Assembly (NCBI RefSeq): GCF_003480915.1
Contig: NZ_QUKD01000005.1
Coordinates: 186,001-250,000, forward strand
Direction of reading: 5' to 3'
DNA: 64,000 bases
Source of the DNA: Parabacteroides sp. TM07-1AC
Lineage (GTDB): Bacteria > Bacteroidota > Bacteroidia > Bacteroidales > Tannerellaceae
Each line of letters starts with the position of its first letter. Position 1 is the stretch's first letter. Made by a program: the position numbers and the translations under genes. The notes under the pieces are model-generated. The model searched no databases, had not been told where the DNA came from, and saw nothing but the letters and a program-made list of their open reading frames with translations. Shown here piece by piece: positions 43,135 to 52,631 of this stretch.

Positions 43135-43746
43135 ATGTCACACGAAGTAATCGCGAGCATCCTGCAACAGGAAGCTGAAGCAGTCCTGAATATCCCGGTA
43201 ACCTCCGGCTATGAAGATGCAGTAACTCTTATTGTCAAATATGTCCATGAACTCGGCGGAAAGCTGATCACCAGCGGAATGGGGAAAGCCGGCCAGATCG
43301 CGATGAATATTGCTACCACATTCAGTTCTACCGGAACGCCTGCTTTCTTCCTGCATCCCAGCGAAGCACAACACGGCGACTTGGGTATCGTACGTGACAA
43401 CGATATCATGCTCCTGATCTCCAATTCAGGAAAGACCCGTGAACTGCTGGAACTGGTCGACCTGACACGCGGACTGGTGCCCGATATGAAATTTATCGTT
43501 ATCACCAGCAATTCGAAAAGCTCATTGGCTAAAGATGCTGATGTATGCCTGCTTACCGGAGCACCGAACGAGGTCTGTCCGCTCGGTCTCACACCGACTA
43601 CATCCACTACGGTGATGACCGTTATCGGAGATATCCTGGTTGTCGGTACGATGAAAAGGATCAATTTCAACAATAAAGACTATGCCAAACGGCATCATGG
43701 CGGTTATCTCGGATCAAAAAGCCGCGAGCAGAGCAAGAACGAATAG
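43135..43746 (+). CDS. SIS-domain arabinose-5-phosphate isomerase (CBS-less)
   Basis: The 203-residue protein is a single SIS domain: KLITSGMGKAGQIAMNIATTFSSTGTPAFFLHPSEAQHGDLG and ISNSGKTRELLELV are the sugar-phosphate binding loops, with the conserved catalytic-region His in HPSEAQHGD. KdsD/KpsF enzymes usually carry two CBS domains, absent here. CBS-less arabinose-5-phosphate isomerases are known in Bacteroides. It would make arabinose 5-phosphate for Kdo in lipopolysaccharide. The ATG at 43135 was chosen from promoter position. A PfkB kinase gene follows after 22 bp. Confidence 0.85.
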   Translation: MSHEVIASILQQEAEAVLNIPVTSGYEDAVTLIVKYVHELGGKLITSGMGKAGQIAMNIATTFSSTGTPAFFLHPSEAQHGDLGIVRDNDIMLLISNSGKTRELLELVDLTRGLVPDMKFIVITSNSKSSLAKDADVCLLTGAPNEVCPLGLTPTTSTTVMTVIGDILVVGTMKRINFNNKDYAKRHHGGYLGSKSREQSKNE

Positions 43747-43768
43747 ATTATAAACAGACCATTTATAT

Positions 43769-44692
43769 ATGAGAAAAGTTATTGGCATCGGAGAAACCAT
43801 TCTCGACATCATCTTTAAGGACAACCAGCCCCATGCAGCCGTACCGGGCGGATCAGTATTCAACGGATTGGTGTCGCTCGGCCGTCTGGACGTCCCGGTT
43901 TCTTTCATCAGCGAGGTTGGAAACGACCGCGTAGGCGATATTATCCGCAAATTCATGGAAGAGAATCATATTTCCACGGAACTGGTAGACCGTTTCCCCG
44001 ATGGGAAAAGTCCCATATCGCTGGCTTTCCTCGACAATGAGAACAATGCCAATTACATCTTTTATAAAGATTACCCCAAACAACGGCTGGAAGTGCCGAT
44101 GCCGGTCATCAATCAGGACGATATCCTCATATTCGGTTCCTATTATTCACTGAACCCAGCCTTGCGGGAACGAATGGTCGAGTTCCTGGAGTATGCCAAA
44201 GAACGGAAAGCGATCATCTATTATGACCCTAATTTCCGGAAAGCACACGCACACGAGGCGATATACCTCACTCCCACGATCCTGGAGAACCTGGAATATG
44301 CAGATATCGTACGCGGATCGGACGAAGATTTTCTCAATATCTTTGGAAAGACAGACGTAAACAGGGTCTATTCCGATCATATCAAGTTCTATTGCGAACG
44401 GTTCATCTCCACACACGGAGCAAACGGAGTCAATCTATACACAAATAAATTATCCGAACATTTCGATACGGACCCGATCGATCCCGTCAGCACCATCGGG
44501 GCCGGCGACAATTTCAATGCCGGCATCATTTACGGACTGCTTAAATACAATATCGGATATCATGATCTTCCTACCTTAAGCAAAGAGACATGGGAAAAGA
44601 TCATCCGTTGCGGCATGGATCTGGCATCTGAGGTATGCCAAAGCTATGATAATTACATTTCTAAAGAATTTGCGGCTTCATATCGCAAGTAG
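43769..44692 (+). CDS. PfkB-family sugar kinase
   Basis: The 307-residue kinase has the PfkB motifs near the N-terminus (GGSVFNGLVSLGRLDVPVSFISEVGND) and the catalytic DPVSTIGAGDNFNAG with the anion hole and base Asp. Substrate could be fructose, ribose or a related sugar; the sequence alone does not decide. It follows the isomerase by 22 bp and may be cotranscribed. Confidence 0.88.
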   Translation: MRKVIGIGETILDIIFKDNQPHAAVPGGSVFNGLVSLGRLDVPVSFISEVGNDRVGDIIRKFMEENHISTELVDRFPDGKSPISLAFLDNENNANYIFYKDYPKQRLEVPMPVINQDDILIFGSYYSLNPALRERMVEFLEYAKERKAIIYYDPNFRKAHAHEAIYLTPTILENLEYADIVRGSDEDFLNIFGKTDVNRVYSDHIKFYCERFISTHGANGVNLYTNKLSEHFDTDPIDPVSTIGAGDNFNAGIIYGLLKYNIGYHDLPTLSKETWEKIIRCGMDLASEVCQSYDNYISKEFAASYRK

Positions 44693-44736
44693 TCTTAAAT
44701 ATCATTAACTCCCGTACGATAAAGAACAGGATTTAT

Positions 44737-44744
44737 TATCTTTG
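44737..44744 (+). promoter_or_regulatory. -7 box for the phosphatase lipoprotein gene
   Basis: TATCTTTG matches TAnnTTTG. Transcription would start near 44751, so the ATG at 44769 is the more likely start of the gene. Confidence 0.5.
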
Positions 44745-44768
44745 TGATGTATGTATGCTAGAAAAACA

Positions 44769-45827
44769 ATGTTAGTAAAGATTTTCTCTCTGTTTGCTTG
44801 TGTTGCACTATTCACGGGTTGTTCTTCCAACAATCCTGAAATACGGGCGATATGTCTGCGCGATGATATAGGTAATTATATCCTGAAATGGGAGACGGAA
44901 CCACAAATAGAAGGTATACTTAAAATGTATGTTTCCGACAATCCCGAAACATTCAACAAATCCCTGCCCGCAGGATACGCCAACATCAAAGACGGCGTGA
45001 CGACTTATATCACCAACGACAACATGTCGCGTAAATATTTTTTGTTGTCTTTCAACGATAAATATTTTAAGACGCTCGGAGCCCGCTCCGTTGCCATGGA
45101 CAGCATACAGAACGTACGTGAAATCGGGGGCTACGGCACTTCCCATAACCATCAGACCACCCGCTGGGGAAAGGTATTCCGCTCCGGACAACTCAGTTCG
45201 CTGAGCGAATGGGATTCGATCCGCCTGAACAATCTGCATATCAAAACAGTTATAGACCTGCGCGGGAATGATGAACTGGCAGTTAGTCCGCTACGTTATT
45301 CCAATGCAAATATTATACATATCCCTATTCCGATCAAGAATATGGACAATGTAGTCGCCCGGATACAGGAAGACCGGATGCGCAAAGGAGACGGACTCCT
45401 GTTCATGCAGGATACCTATCTGCAATACGTGACCGATTACAGCGAACAGTTTGCCAAAGCGCTCGATGTTTTTCTGGAAGAAGATAACTATCCGATCCTG
45501 ATCAACTGCTCGATGGGAAAAGACCGTACAGGTTATCTGACAGCCATGCTGTTGTTTGCTCTCGGCATACCGGAAGAAACTATTGTAAGAGATTACATGG
45601 CTTCCAATGAAAACATCAATATCGGACACCTGGCCTATATGGCGCGCGACCTGAGCACGAATGCACAGGAAACGATCACCACGCTGGTCACTGTCAACGA
45701 AGGGTTGATCGACCTGGTTCTGAAACGGATCCGGAAAGATTACGGCTCGGTAGACAAATATCTGTCAAAAGGCTTAGGACTGACAGAAAAGAAACGGAAC
45801 GCGTTAAAAGATATTTTGTTATATTAA
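44769..45827 (+). CDS. Tyrosine-phosphatase-like lipoprotein
   Basis: The protein has a lipobox with Cys at residue 18 (ALFTGC). A beta-rich segment (about residues 25-95) comes next, then a DSP/Y_phosphatase3 domain with VREIGGYGT, WGKVFRSGQLSSL, VIDLRGNDE and the P-loop INCSMGKDRTGYLTAMLL (Cys-x5-Arg). Such enzymes dephosphorylate tyrosine or phosphoinositides. As a lipoprotein it would act outside the cytoplasm. An in-frame ATG at 44751 would lie at the predicted transcription start. It ends 66 bp before the DEAD helicase gene. Confidence 0.87.
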   Translation: MLVKIFSLFACVALFTGCSSNNPEIRAICLRDDIGNYILKWETEPQIEGILKMYVSDNPETFNKSLPAGYANIKDGVTTYITNDNMSRKYFLLSFNDKYFKTLGARSVAMDSIQNVREIGGYGTSHNHQTTRWGKVFRSGQLSSLSEWDSIRLNNLHIKTVIDLRGNDELAVSPLRYSNANIIHIPIPIKNMDNVVARIQEDRMRKGDGLLFMQDTYLQYVTDYSEQFAKALDVFLEEDNYPILINCSMGKDRTGYLTAMLLFALGIPEETIVRDYMASNENINIGHLAYMARDLSTNAQETITTLVTVNEGLIDLVLKRIRKDYGSVDKYLSKGLGLTEKKRNALKDILLY

Positions 45828-45848
45828 TGTGAATCCGAATTATTTATC

Positions 45849-45856
45849 TACCTTTG
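45849..45856 (+). promoter_or_regulatory. -7 box for the DEAD-box helicase gene
   Basis: TACCTTTG matches TAnnTTTG, 37 bp before the TTG start at 45894. Confidence 0.5.
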
Positions 45857-45893
45857 TACCCTCTGAATTTATTATATATACACATATCACATT

Positions 45894-47741
45894 TTGAAAA
45901 CATTTGAAGAATTAGGAGTTGCCGCCCCCATATTGAAGGCAATCCAGGAAATGGGTTACGAATCGCCCATGCCGGTACAGGAAGAAGTGATTCCTTTCTT
46001 ACTGGGAGAAGACAACGACGTAATTGCATTGGCACAAACAGGAACAGGAAAAACAGCCGCTTTCGGGTTGCCCATCCTGCAGAAGATCGATGTGACAAGA
46101 TATCAGCCTCAAGCACTCATACTTTGTCCCACCAGGGAACTTTGCCTGCAAATTGCAGACGACCTGAATGATTACTCCAAATATATCGACAACCTGAAGG
46201 TGCTGCCGGTATACGGAGGTTCGAGCATTGAAAGTCAGATCAAGACACTGAAACGCGGTGTACACGTAGTAGTCGCTACACCGGGCCGTCTGTTGGACTT
46301 GATGAACCGTAAGACAGTCGATCTGAGTACGGTAAAGAACGTGATCCTCGACGAAGCGGACGAAATGCTGAACATGGGTTTCACCGACAGTATCAACGCG
46401 ATCCTGGCTGAAGTACCGCCCGCTCGTAACATGTTACTTTTCTCCGCTACCATGCCGCAGGGCATTGCCAGCATCATGAAGAAGTACATGAAGAACCCGA
46501 AAGAAATCGTTATCGGGAACAAGAACGAAGGTAACAAGAATATCAAGGATATTTATTATATGGTTCGTGCGCAGGACAAATACCTGGCACTGAAACGTAT
46601 TGCCGACTATTATCCGAATATCTACGGTATCGTTTTCTGCCGTACCCGTAAGGAAACGCAGGAGATTGCCGACAAACTGATACAGGACGGCTACAATGCA
46701 GACTCGCTGCACGGCGAACTGAGCCAGGCACAGCGTGACTACGTGATGCAGAAATTCCGAGTAAAAAACATCCAGCTGTTAGTTGCTACCGACGTAGCTG
46801 CACGTGGACTGGACGTGGACGACCTGACGCACGTGATCAACTACGGTCTGCCCGATGAAGTAGAATCGTATACCCATCGCCGCGGACGTACGGGACGTGC
46901 CGGAAAGACGGGTATTTCCATCTCTATCTGCCACGTAAAGGAAAAAGGAAAAATCCGCCTGATCGAGAATATCATCAAGAAGAAATTCGAGAAGGGTGAA
47001 ATGCCCAGCGGACACGATATCTGTGAAAAGCAGCTTTTCAACCTCGTAGACCAGATCGAAAAAGTAAAGGTAGACGAAGAAGAGATTGCCACACTGATGC
47101 CGCAGATTTACCGTAAACTGGAATGGCTGGACAAGGAAGACATCATCAAACGTGTTGTTTCGCTGGAATTTAACCGTATGATCGACTATTATAAGGATGC
47201 TGACGAAATTCAGGAAGTAGACGAACGCGCAGCCCGCAGTGAACGTGGAGAGCGCGGAGAACGTCGCAGCCATGCGGCTGAAGAAGGTTTCTCACGCTTC
47301 TTCCTCAACTTCGGTAAAACAGACGGCCTGTATCCGAACCAGCTGATCGAACTGGTCAACAAATGTGTTCCGGGCAAGGTTCGCATCGGTAAGATCGACC
47401 TGCGCGACAACTTCTCATTCTTCGAAGTAGAAGAAGGCGAAGCACAGCGTGTCATGGACAGCATGAACGGTTTCGAAGTTGACGGCAAACGTATTTCCGT
47501 AGAACCTGCCCAGGGCAAAGGCGAAGGCGGTGGCAGCAGAGGCGGTCGTGGCGGCTTCAGCCGTGGCGGAGGTAACACACGCGGCGGAGGCAGCGGTTCA
47601 AGAGGCGGTTATAAAGGCGGCGGAGGCTACAAAGGCAGACGTGACGGTGGTTTCAGCGGCAGCACTACTGACAGACGTAACAGCGAGAAACCCTGGAGAC
47701 GCGAAACTTCAGACCGTAACGCACGTAAGAAAAAATATTAA
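45894..47741 (+). CDS. DEAD-box RNA helicase with RGG tail
   Basis: The 615-residue helicase shows AQTGTGKTAA, PTRELCLQ, DEAD, SAT, RGLDVDDL and HRRGRTGRAG. A DbpA-like RNA-binding domain follows (FSRFFLNFGKTDGLYPNQLIELVNK to FEVDGKRISVEPA). The C-terminus is a Gly/Arg-rich tail of repeated SRGG/YKGGGG type. It unwinds RNA and probably helps ribosome assembly or cold adaptation. The start is a TTG at 45894 (MKTFEELGV), since no in-frame ATG precedes the conserved N-terminal helix. The downstream hairpin at 47761-47792 ends transcription. Confidence 0.92.
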   Translation: MKTFEELGVAAPILKAIQEMGYESPMPVQEEVIPFLLGEDNDVIALAQTGTGKTAAFGLPILQKIDVTRYQPQALILCPTRELCLQIADDLNDYSKYIDNLKVLPVYGGSSIESQIKTLKRGVHVVVATPGRLLDLMNRKTVDLSTVKNVILDEADEMLNMGFTDSINAILAEVPPARNMLLFSATMPQGIASIMKKYMKNPKEIVIGNKNEGNKNIKDIYYMVRAQDKYLALKRIADYYPNIYGIVFCRTRKETQEIADKLIQDGYNADSLHGELSQAQRDYVMQKFRVKNIQLLVATDVAARGLDVDDLTHVINYGLPDEVESYTHRRGRTGRAGKTGISISICHVKEKGKIRLIENIIKKKFEKGEMPSGHDICEKQLFNLVDQIEKVKVDEEEIATLMPQIYRKLEWLDKEDIIKRVVSLEFNRMIDYYKDADEIQEVDERAARSERGERGERRSHAAEEGFSRFFLNFGKTDGLYPNQLIELVNKCVPGKVRIGKIDLRDNFSFFEVEEGEAQRVMDSMNGFEVDGKRISVEPAQGKGEGGGSRGGRGGFSRGGGNTRGGGSGSRGGYKGGGGYKGRRDGGFSGSTTDRRNSEKPWRRETSDRNARKKKY

Positions 47742-47760
47742 CCTTTTATATATCAATCAA

Positions 47761-47792
47761 AAAGGGCGGAACCGTTATCGATTCCGCCCTTT
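47761..47792. terminator. Bidirectional intrinsic terminator
   Basis: AAAGGGCGGAA (47761-47771) pairs with TTCCGCCCTTT (47782-47792) around a 10-nt loop, with T and A tracts on each side. It separates the convergent helicase and GH20 genes. Confidence 0.9.
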
Positions 47793-47804
47793 TTTTATTT
47801 CACA

Positions 47805-49379
47805 TCAACCATTCTGCAATACATCTTCTTTAGCCGGAGCATCCGGTTCGGGAGTAGATGCCGGATTGAACGGATCGAAGTAATAGATACCTAATGTCTT
47901 CAGGTAATCCAGGAAATACGGTAATTTCTTCATGAACAGACTGCATTCCTTTTCTTTGGCAGGTGTCCAACCGTCTTCCGCCACAGCAACTAAGCGCGGG
48001 AAAGTCATAAAGTCCAGACGTTTCGTATCCGCCACACGTTCCGTCCACAAAGAGAACTGCAAACCCATCACCTGGTCTTCATAATCTTTTGTCAGATGGA
48101 TAATAGGTTCGGGGAAACGGTACACATCTTCGATCGTATTGTAACCATTCCACAGACGACCGACATTGTGTTCTCCGTATTGAACGAAATCCGCATAGAA
48201 CGGACGGCGCGGAGTCATAATCACCTGGTAGCCATTCTCAAGAGCCTTTACCAGCTGATGTTTGCGATCATGACGCCACCACATAACCACTGCCTTGCCC
48301 GGAGAAACACCGGCATCGATGATTTCGTCCCAGCCGATCATCGTCTTTCCTTTGGAAGCTACGATATCAGCGGCACGGTTCACGAAATAATGTTCCAGCC
48401 CCGTTTCATTCTGTAACTTCTTATCCTTGATGAATTGCTGGATTTCCGGATCGGTAAACCAGCTCTGATTGCCGTAATGGACCTCATCTCCACCGATATG
48501 AATATAAGGAGAAGGAAATAAAGAAACGATTTCATCGAGCACATCGCTGATGAACCGGTAAGTCGTTTCCTTGCAGGGATGGAAGGTGAAACCGTCCCAT
48601 TTGCCTTCACCGCCACCGGATAATTCCGGGTAGGAACGGCTGACAGCAGTCGCATGTCCGGGCATATCAAATTCGGGAACGACCATAATATGACGTTCTG
48701 CCGCATAGGCTACGATTTCCTTAATCTCTTCCTGGGTATAGAATGTAGCGGGAGCTTTCGGATCATGCCAGTTGCCGATAGCACCGACAGAGGTCAGTTT
48801 CGGATATTTCTTGATCTCGATACGCCAGCCCGGCTCGTCGGTCAGATGCCAGTGAAAGACGTTCATACGAAGGGAAGCCATGATATCCAGATACTGTTTC
48901 ACCTTCTCTTTTCCGAAGAAATGGCGGCTTTCGTCCAGCATGAAACCCCGCCAGCCATAACGCGGCTGATCGGTGATCTTACAGGCCCGCACTGTTCCTT
49001 TGCCGAAACGTGCCAGTTGTTTCAAAGCTTCTTTCGCATAAAACAGGCCGGATTCGGAAGAGGCTTCCAATAAAACCGACTCGGGAGTAACAGTCAATGC
49101 ATACGCCTCGTCCGGCATACGCAGTTTCTCATCCAGTACCAGGCGAATCGTTCCCTGTGAAGGAGTGCCCGACAATCCCAGTCCTTTCAGTTCGGACGGA
49201 AGTTTTTTAGCCAGTTGATCGGCATATCCTCCGTTTCCGGTTACCGGGGATGCAATACCTACTGTAAAAGAACCTTTTCCCCCCGACACCTTCGCGGGAG
49301 TGGGAAACAAGGCAAGCTGAGCCAATGCCGGTAAGGTCAGGAATACCAGCAATGCGACGATAGAAAATAGTTTTCTCAT
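47805..49379 (-). CDS. GH20 beta-N-acetylhexosaminidase (524 residues)
   Basis: After a signal peptide (MRKLFSIVALLVFLTLPALAQ) there is a GH20b domain and the catalytic barrel: YGWRGFMLDESRHFFGKEKVKQYLD, HWHLTDEPGWRIEI, PEFDMPGHATA and the Asp-Glu pair in HIGGDEV. It should release terminal beta-linked GlcNAc or GalNAc from glycans in the periplasm. The chain is shorter than the other GH20 here because it lacks the C-terminal sandwich. It is divergent from the C69 peptidase gene; the minus-strand -7 box TATATTTG is at 49422-49429. Confidence 0.94.
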   Translation of the reverse strand: MRKLFSIVALLVFLTLPALAQLALFPTPAKVSGGKGSFTVGIASPVTGNGGYADQLAKKLPSELKGLGLSGTPSQGTIRLVLDEKLRMPDEAYALTVTPESVLLEASSESGLFYAKEALKQLARFGKGTVRACKITDQPRYGWRGFMLDESRHFFGKEKVKQYLDIMASLRMNVFHWHLTDEPGWRIEIKKYPKLTSVGAIGNWHDPKAPATFYTQEEIKEIVAYAAERHIMVVPEFDMPGHATAVSRSYPELSGGGEGKWDGFTFHPCKETTYRFISDVLDEIVSLFPSPYIHIGGDEVHYGNQSWFTDPEIQQFIKDKKLQNETGLEHYFVNRAADIVASKGKTMIGWDEIIDAGVSPGKAVVMWWRHDRKHQLVKALENGYQVIMTPRRPFYADFVQYGEHNVGRLWNGYNTIEDVYRFPEPIIHLTKDYEDQVMGLQFSLWTERVADTKRLDFMTFPRLVAVAEDGWTPAKEKECSLFMKKLPYFLDYLKTLGIYYFDPFNPASTPEPDAPAKEDVLQNG

Positions 49380-49421
49380 GGATTATAATTGTTATGTTAT
49401 CGTACACATCTTAGATTTGGG

Positions 49422-49459
49422 CAAATATATGGATTTATTCCGATACAGTTTGTATCTTT
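49422..49459. promoter_or_regulatory. Divergent promoters for GH20 and the C69 peptidase
   Basis: Minus-strand TATATTTG (49429 to 49422) and plus-strand TATCTTTA (49452-49459, one mismatch) fit the -7 consensus and lie 43 bp and 26 bp from the two start codons. Confidence 0.45.
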
Positions 49460-49484
49460 AGGCACTAAATCAAATGACAAACAC

Positions 49485-51095
49485 ATGAACAGATTGTTTA
49501 TCCTTATTCTTACACTTATCTGCCACTGTCTCATCACCACTGCGCAGGAAATAGAATATGCCCGGCCGGTCAATACACCGGAGAGCTGTACAAGTATTAT
49601 GGTCGGCAAAAAAGCGTCGACGGACGGTTCGGTCATGACGAGCCACACCTGTGACGGAAACTACCGCACCTGGATGGAAATCGTCCCGGCAGCCACTTAC
49701 GACCGCGACACAACCGTTGCCATCTACAACGGACGGATGCACACCGAATATCCGAACGACCAGACAAATGTGGAACTGAAAGGGAATATTCCCCAGGCAC
49801 GTTCCACCTATCAGTTCCTGAATACCTCTTACCCTTGTCTGAACGAAAAGCAGCTGGGTATCGGTGAAACCACGATTTCCGGACGGAAAGAGCTGGTAAA
49901 CAAGAACGGTATGTTCATGATCGAAGAACTGGAAAAGATCGTCCTGCAACGTTGTTCGACAGCCCGCGACGCCATCCGCCTGATGGGTAAACTGGTGAAA
50001 GAATACGGTTACGGTGATTCCGGCGAATGCCTGACCATCGCCGACCCGAACGAAGTATGGATATTCGAGATATTCGGAGAAGGCCCCGACAAGATCGGCG
50101 GTGTGTGGGCTGCAGTTCGTATACCGGACGACCATGTCAGCGTTTCGGCGAATATTTCCCGCATCTCCACGCTCGATTTAAAGGATAAAGACAATTATAT
50201 GGCTTCGGATAACGTGTTCGAAGTCGCTAAAAAGATGGAATTATGGGATGGAAAAGAGCCGTTCCGCTTCTGGAAGGCTTACAGTGGCGGAAATTATTTC
50301 GGTGAACCGAAATCTTTCAGCCTGCGTGAGTTCTTTATCCTGAACAGCCTGGCTCCTTCCCTGAAACTGGCTTACGATTCGGAAGAGCTTCCGTTGAGCG
50401 TCAAGCCGGATAAACCGGTTGCCGCCACCGATGTAATGGCGCTTTTGCGTGCTACCTACGAAGGGACGGACTGGGATACGACGAAGAATCTGAAAATCCT
50501 CGCCAAAAAGAAAGACAGTACGGAGAAAGACACGATAACAAGTCCGGCAGCCAATCCCTGGATGACGACAGACATGATCAATATGCTGAACGGTGTCAAA
50601 GACGGTACTGTGGACCGTAACCGCCTGGTAGCTGTTCCGCAATGTTCTTATTCGCATGTGATCCAGTTGCGCAGCTGGCTACCTGATGCTGTAGGTGGTG
50701 TTGCCTGGTTGTCTTTCGATAATCCGGGACAGAGTCCCCGTATTCCTATTTTCTCCGGTTCCACCGCACTTCCGCCCAGCTTCGGTATCTGCGGGCAGCA
50801 CCGTCACCGGAAAGATGCAGCCATCTGGTCGTTCCGTGAAGCCAACAAACTGGCAACTGTCCGCTGGGGACTGACAAAAGAGAAAATGCAGGCAGCCATC
50901 ACCCATTTCGAGGAGAAGGGACAGCGGGAATTACCTTTTGTCGAGAGCCAATACAAAGAGATACAGCAGGCAAAAGGCAGCGAAGCCGCCAATACTTTCC
51001 TGACCGGCTATACTTCCGACTTTGCCGGAGCAACCATGCAGCGCTGGGAAGATATGGCAGACGAGTTCTGGAATATGTTCGCAAGAGGGTTTTAA
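49485..51095 (+). CDS. C69-family dipeptidase
   Basis: The 536-residue protein has a signal peptide (residues 1-20) and a short propeptide before C35 in TPESCTSIMVGKKASTDGSVM. In the C69/U34 (Ntn-hydrolase) family this Cys becomes the N-terminal nucleophile after cleavage. DGNYRTWMEIVPA and the downstream ECLTIADPNEVWIFEIFG segment fit the family. It cleaves dipeptides, probably in the periplasm. I chose the ATG at 49485; the longer frame upstream would hide the signal peptide. A C1-type peptidase gene follows after 36 bp and probably shares the transcript. Confidence 0.9.
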   Translation: MNRLFILILTLICHCLITTAQEIEYARPVNTPESCTSIMVGKKASTDGSVMTSHTCDGNYRTWMEIVPAATYDRDTTVAIYNGRMHTEYPNDQTNVELKGNIPQARSTYQFLNTSYPCLNEKQLGIGETTISGRKELVNKNGMFMIEELEKIVLQRCSTARDAIRLMGKLVKEYGYGDSGECLTIADPNEVWIFEIFGEGPDKIGGVWAAVRIPDDHVSVSANISRISTLDLKDKDNYMASDNVFEVAKKMELWDGKEPFRFWKAYSGGNYFGEPKSFSLREFFILNSLAPSLKLAYDSEELPLSVKPDKPVAATDVMALLRATYEGTDWDTTKNLKILAKKKDSTEKDTITSPAANPWMTTDMINMLNGVKDGTVDRNRLVAVPQCSYSHVIQLRSWLPDAVGGVAWLSFDNPGQSPRIPIFSGSTALPPSFGICGQHRHRKDAAIWSFREANKLATVRWGLTKEKMQAAITHFEEKGQRELPFVESQYKEIQQAKGSEAANTFLTGYTSDFAGATMQRWEDMADEFWNMFARGF

Positions 51096-51131
51096 ATACT
51101 GAATTATATACATATCATTAAATCATATCTT

Positions 51132-52301
51132 ATGAAAGCACTATTTATCTCTTGTGCCTTGCTGCTTTCCACTTTCAGCGCGTTTGCACAAGGTTATCAG
51201 TTTACCGAAGTGGTGACCGTTCCGGCTACCCCGGTAAAGAACCAGGCTGCTACCGGTACTTGCTGGTGTTTCGCCACTACCTCATTCATGGAGTCGGAGC
51301 TATTACGTATGGGTAAAGGCGAATACGACCTGTCCGAAATGTTCATTGTCCGCCAGAAATATATGAATCAGCTGCAGGACAACTACCTGCGTCGCGGAGA
51401 AGGTAACATCGGACAAGGCAGCTTGTCTCATACCTTCATGAATGCGTATCGCCAGGTTGGGATCGTCCCCGAAGAGGTCTATAAAGGAATCAACTACGAC
51501 TCCGAACGCCACAACCACTACGAGATGGCTCAGTATATGGAAGCAATAGCCAATGTCGCTGTCAAGAACAAAAAACGCAGTCCGGAATACGATAAGCTGA
51601 TCCGGAACCTGTTTGATACGTATCTGGGAGAACTGCCTGCCCAATTCACTTATAAAGGCAAAGAATACACTCCCAAATCGTTCGCTGAATCTTTGGGTCT
51701 GAATATGGATGATTATATCGAGCTGACCAGTTTCACACACCATCCGTATTATGTAAAGTTCGATGTGGAAGTACCGGACAACTGGGAACATTCCCTGATG
51801 TACAACCTGCCGCTCGACGAGATGATCGAAACGGTAGATTATGCCTTAAACAACGGTTTCACCGTATGTTGGGACGGCGACGTAAGTGAAAAAGGCTTCT
51901 CTTTCAAGAATGGTGTAGCCATCAACCCGGAAGTAAAGAAGGTGGAAGACTTCTCCAATACCGACCGTGCTCGTTTCGAGAAGATGGACGAGAAAGAACG
52001 TCTGGAAGAAGTGTATAAATTCGAGCAGCCTTACCCCGAAATCAAAGTAACTCCTGAGATTCGTCAAGAAGGTTTCGAAGCATTCGTCACTACCGACGAC
52101 CATCTGATGCATCTGACCGGTATCGCCAAAGACCAGAACGGCACAAAATATTACATCACCAAAAACTCCTGGGGCACAGACCGCAATAAGTTCGGTGGTT
52201 ATCTGAATATGTCAGAAAGCTTCGTCCGCGCCAAGACCATTTATGTAATGGTACACAAGGACGCAATCCCGAAAGCGATCCGGACAAAATTAAGTTTATA
52301 A
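51132..52301 (+). CDS. C1-type (bleomycin-hydrolase-like) cysteine peptidase
   Basis: The 389-residue exported protein (signal residues 1-19) has Q38 and nucleophile C44 in NQAATGTCWCFATTSFMESE, the catalytic His in DDHLMHLTGIAKD and Asn in TKNSWGTDRN. The spacing matches the C1B/PepC group, here exported and not cytoplasmic. Together with the C69 dipeptidase it likely feeds on peptides. A strong terminator hairpin follows at 52351-52405. Confidence 0.9.
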   Translation: MKALFISCALLLSTFSAFAQGYQFTEVVTVPATPVKNQAATGTCWCFATTSFMESELLRMGKGEYDLSEMFIVRQKYMNQLQDNYLRRGEGNIGQGSLSHTFMNAYRQVGIVPEEVYKGINYDSERHNHYEMAQYMEAIANVAVKNKKRSPEYDKLIRNLFDTYLGELPAQFTYKGKEYTPKSFAESLGLNMDDYIELTSFTHHPYYVKFDVEVPDNWEHSLMYNLPLDEMIETVDYALNNGFTVCWDGDVSEKGFSFKNGVAINPEVKKVEDFSNTDRARFEKMDEKERLEEVYKFEQPYPEIKVTPEIRQEGFEAFVTTDDHLMHLTGIAKDQNGTKYYITKNSWGTDRNKFGGYLNMSESFVRAKTIYVMVHKDAIPKAIRTKLSL

Positions 52302-52350
52302 GGAAATATCATTCACTGGGTTCATTTAGTAGCCCTATTCCTTGTAAATC

Positions 52351-52405
52351 AAAAGCACAACAGATGAATGCACGAAGTAAAACTGCATTCATTTGTTGTG
52401 TTTTT
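52351..52405 (+). terminator. Terminator after the C1 peptidase gene
   Basis: AAAAGCACAACAGATGAATG plus CA (52351-52372) pairs with 52384-52405 with one or two mismatches around an 11-nt loop, ending in a T run. The right arm ends 18 bp before the lipoprotein remnant on the other strand. Confidence 0.75.
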
Positions 52406-52422
52406 GCATTCATCCCGTCATA

Positions 52423-52614
52423 TTACGGGTTGAAATGTAGTTCAAGGTAGGAAGTCAACTTGCCAGTCAGGCAATAAGGTAGATTTATCAATGTAAAGCT
52501 CTTTCCTTCCGGTGTTTGAATATCTTCCTTATGATACGGTCCTGCATATAAACGAACAGCCACCGGCGAACAAGCGATCAGTATTAAATGACTCGTGACC
52601 AGAAAAACAATATC
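52423..52614 (-). pseudogene. Possible remnant of a small lipoprotein gene
   Basis: On the minus strand a 63-codon open stretch encodes FLVTSHLILIACSPVAV, a typical lipoprotein signal with Cys after LIA, followed by RLYAGPYHKEDIQTPEGKSF and a short tail. An in-frame TGA precedes it and no usable start codon is present, so a frameshift near the 5' end is likely. It lies just downstream of the broken AbiE toxin. No family is recognised. Confidence 0.35.
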
Positions 52615-52631
52615 TCATTTTATCAATATTC

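Noticed and set aside
47520..47680. GC-rich repeats in the helicase gene as a DNA repeat array
   Set aside because: They encode the Gly/Arg-rich tail in frame and follow amino-acid repetition, which explains them fully.
52302..52631. Att site or integration junction beside the AbiE module
   Set aside because: No integrase, tRNA or matching direct repeats were found on both sides.
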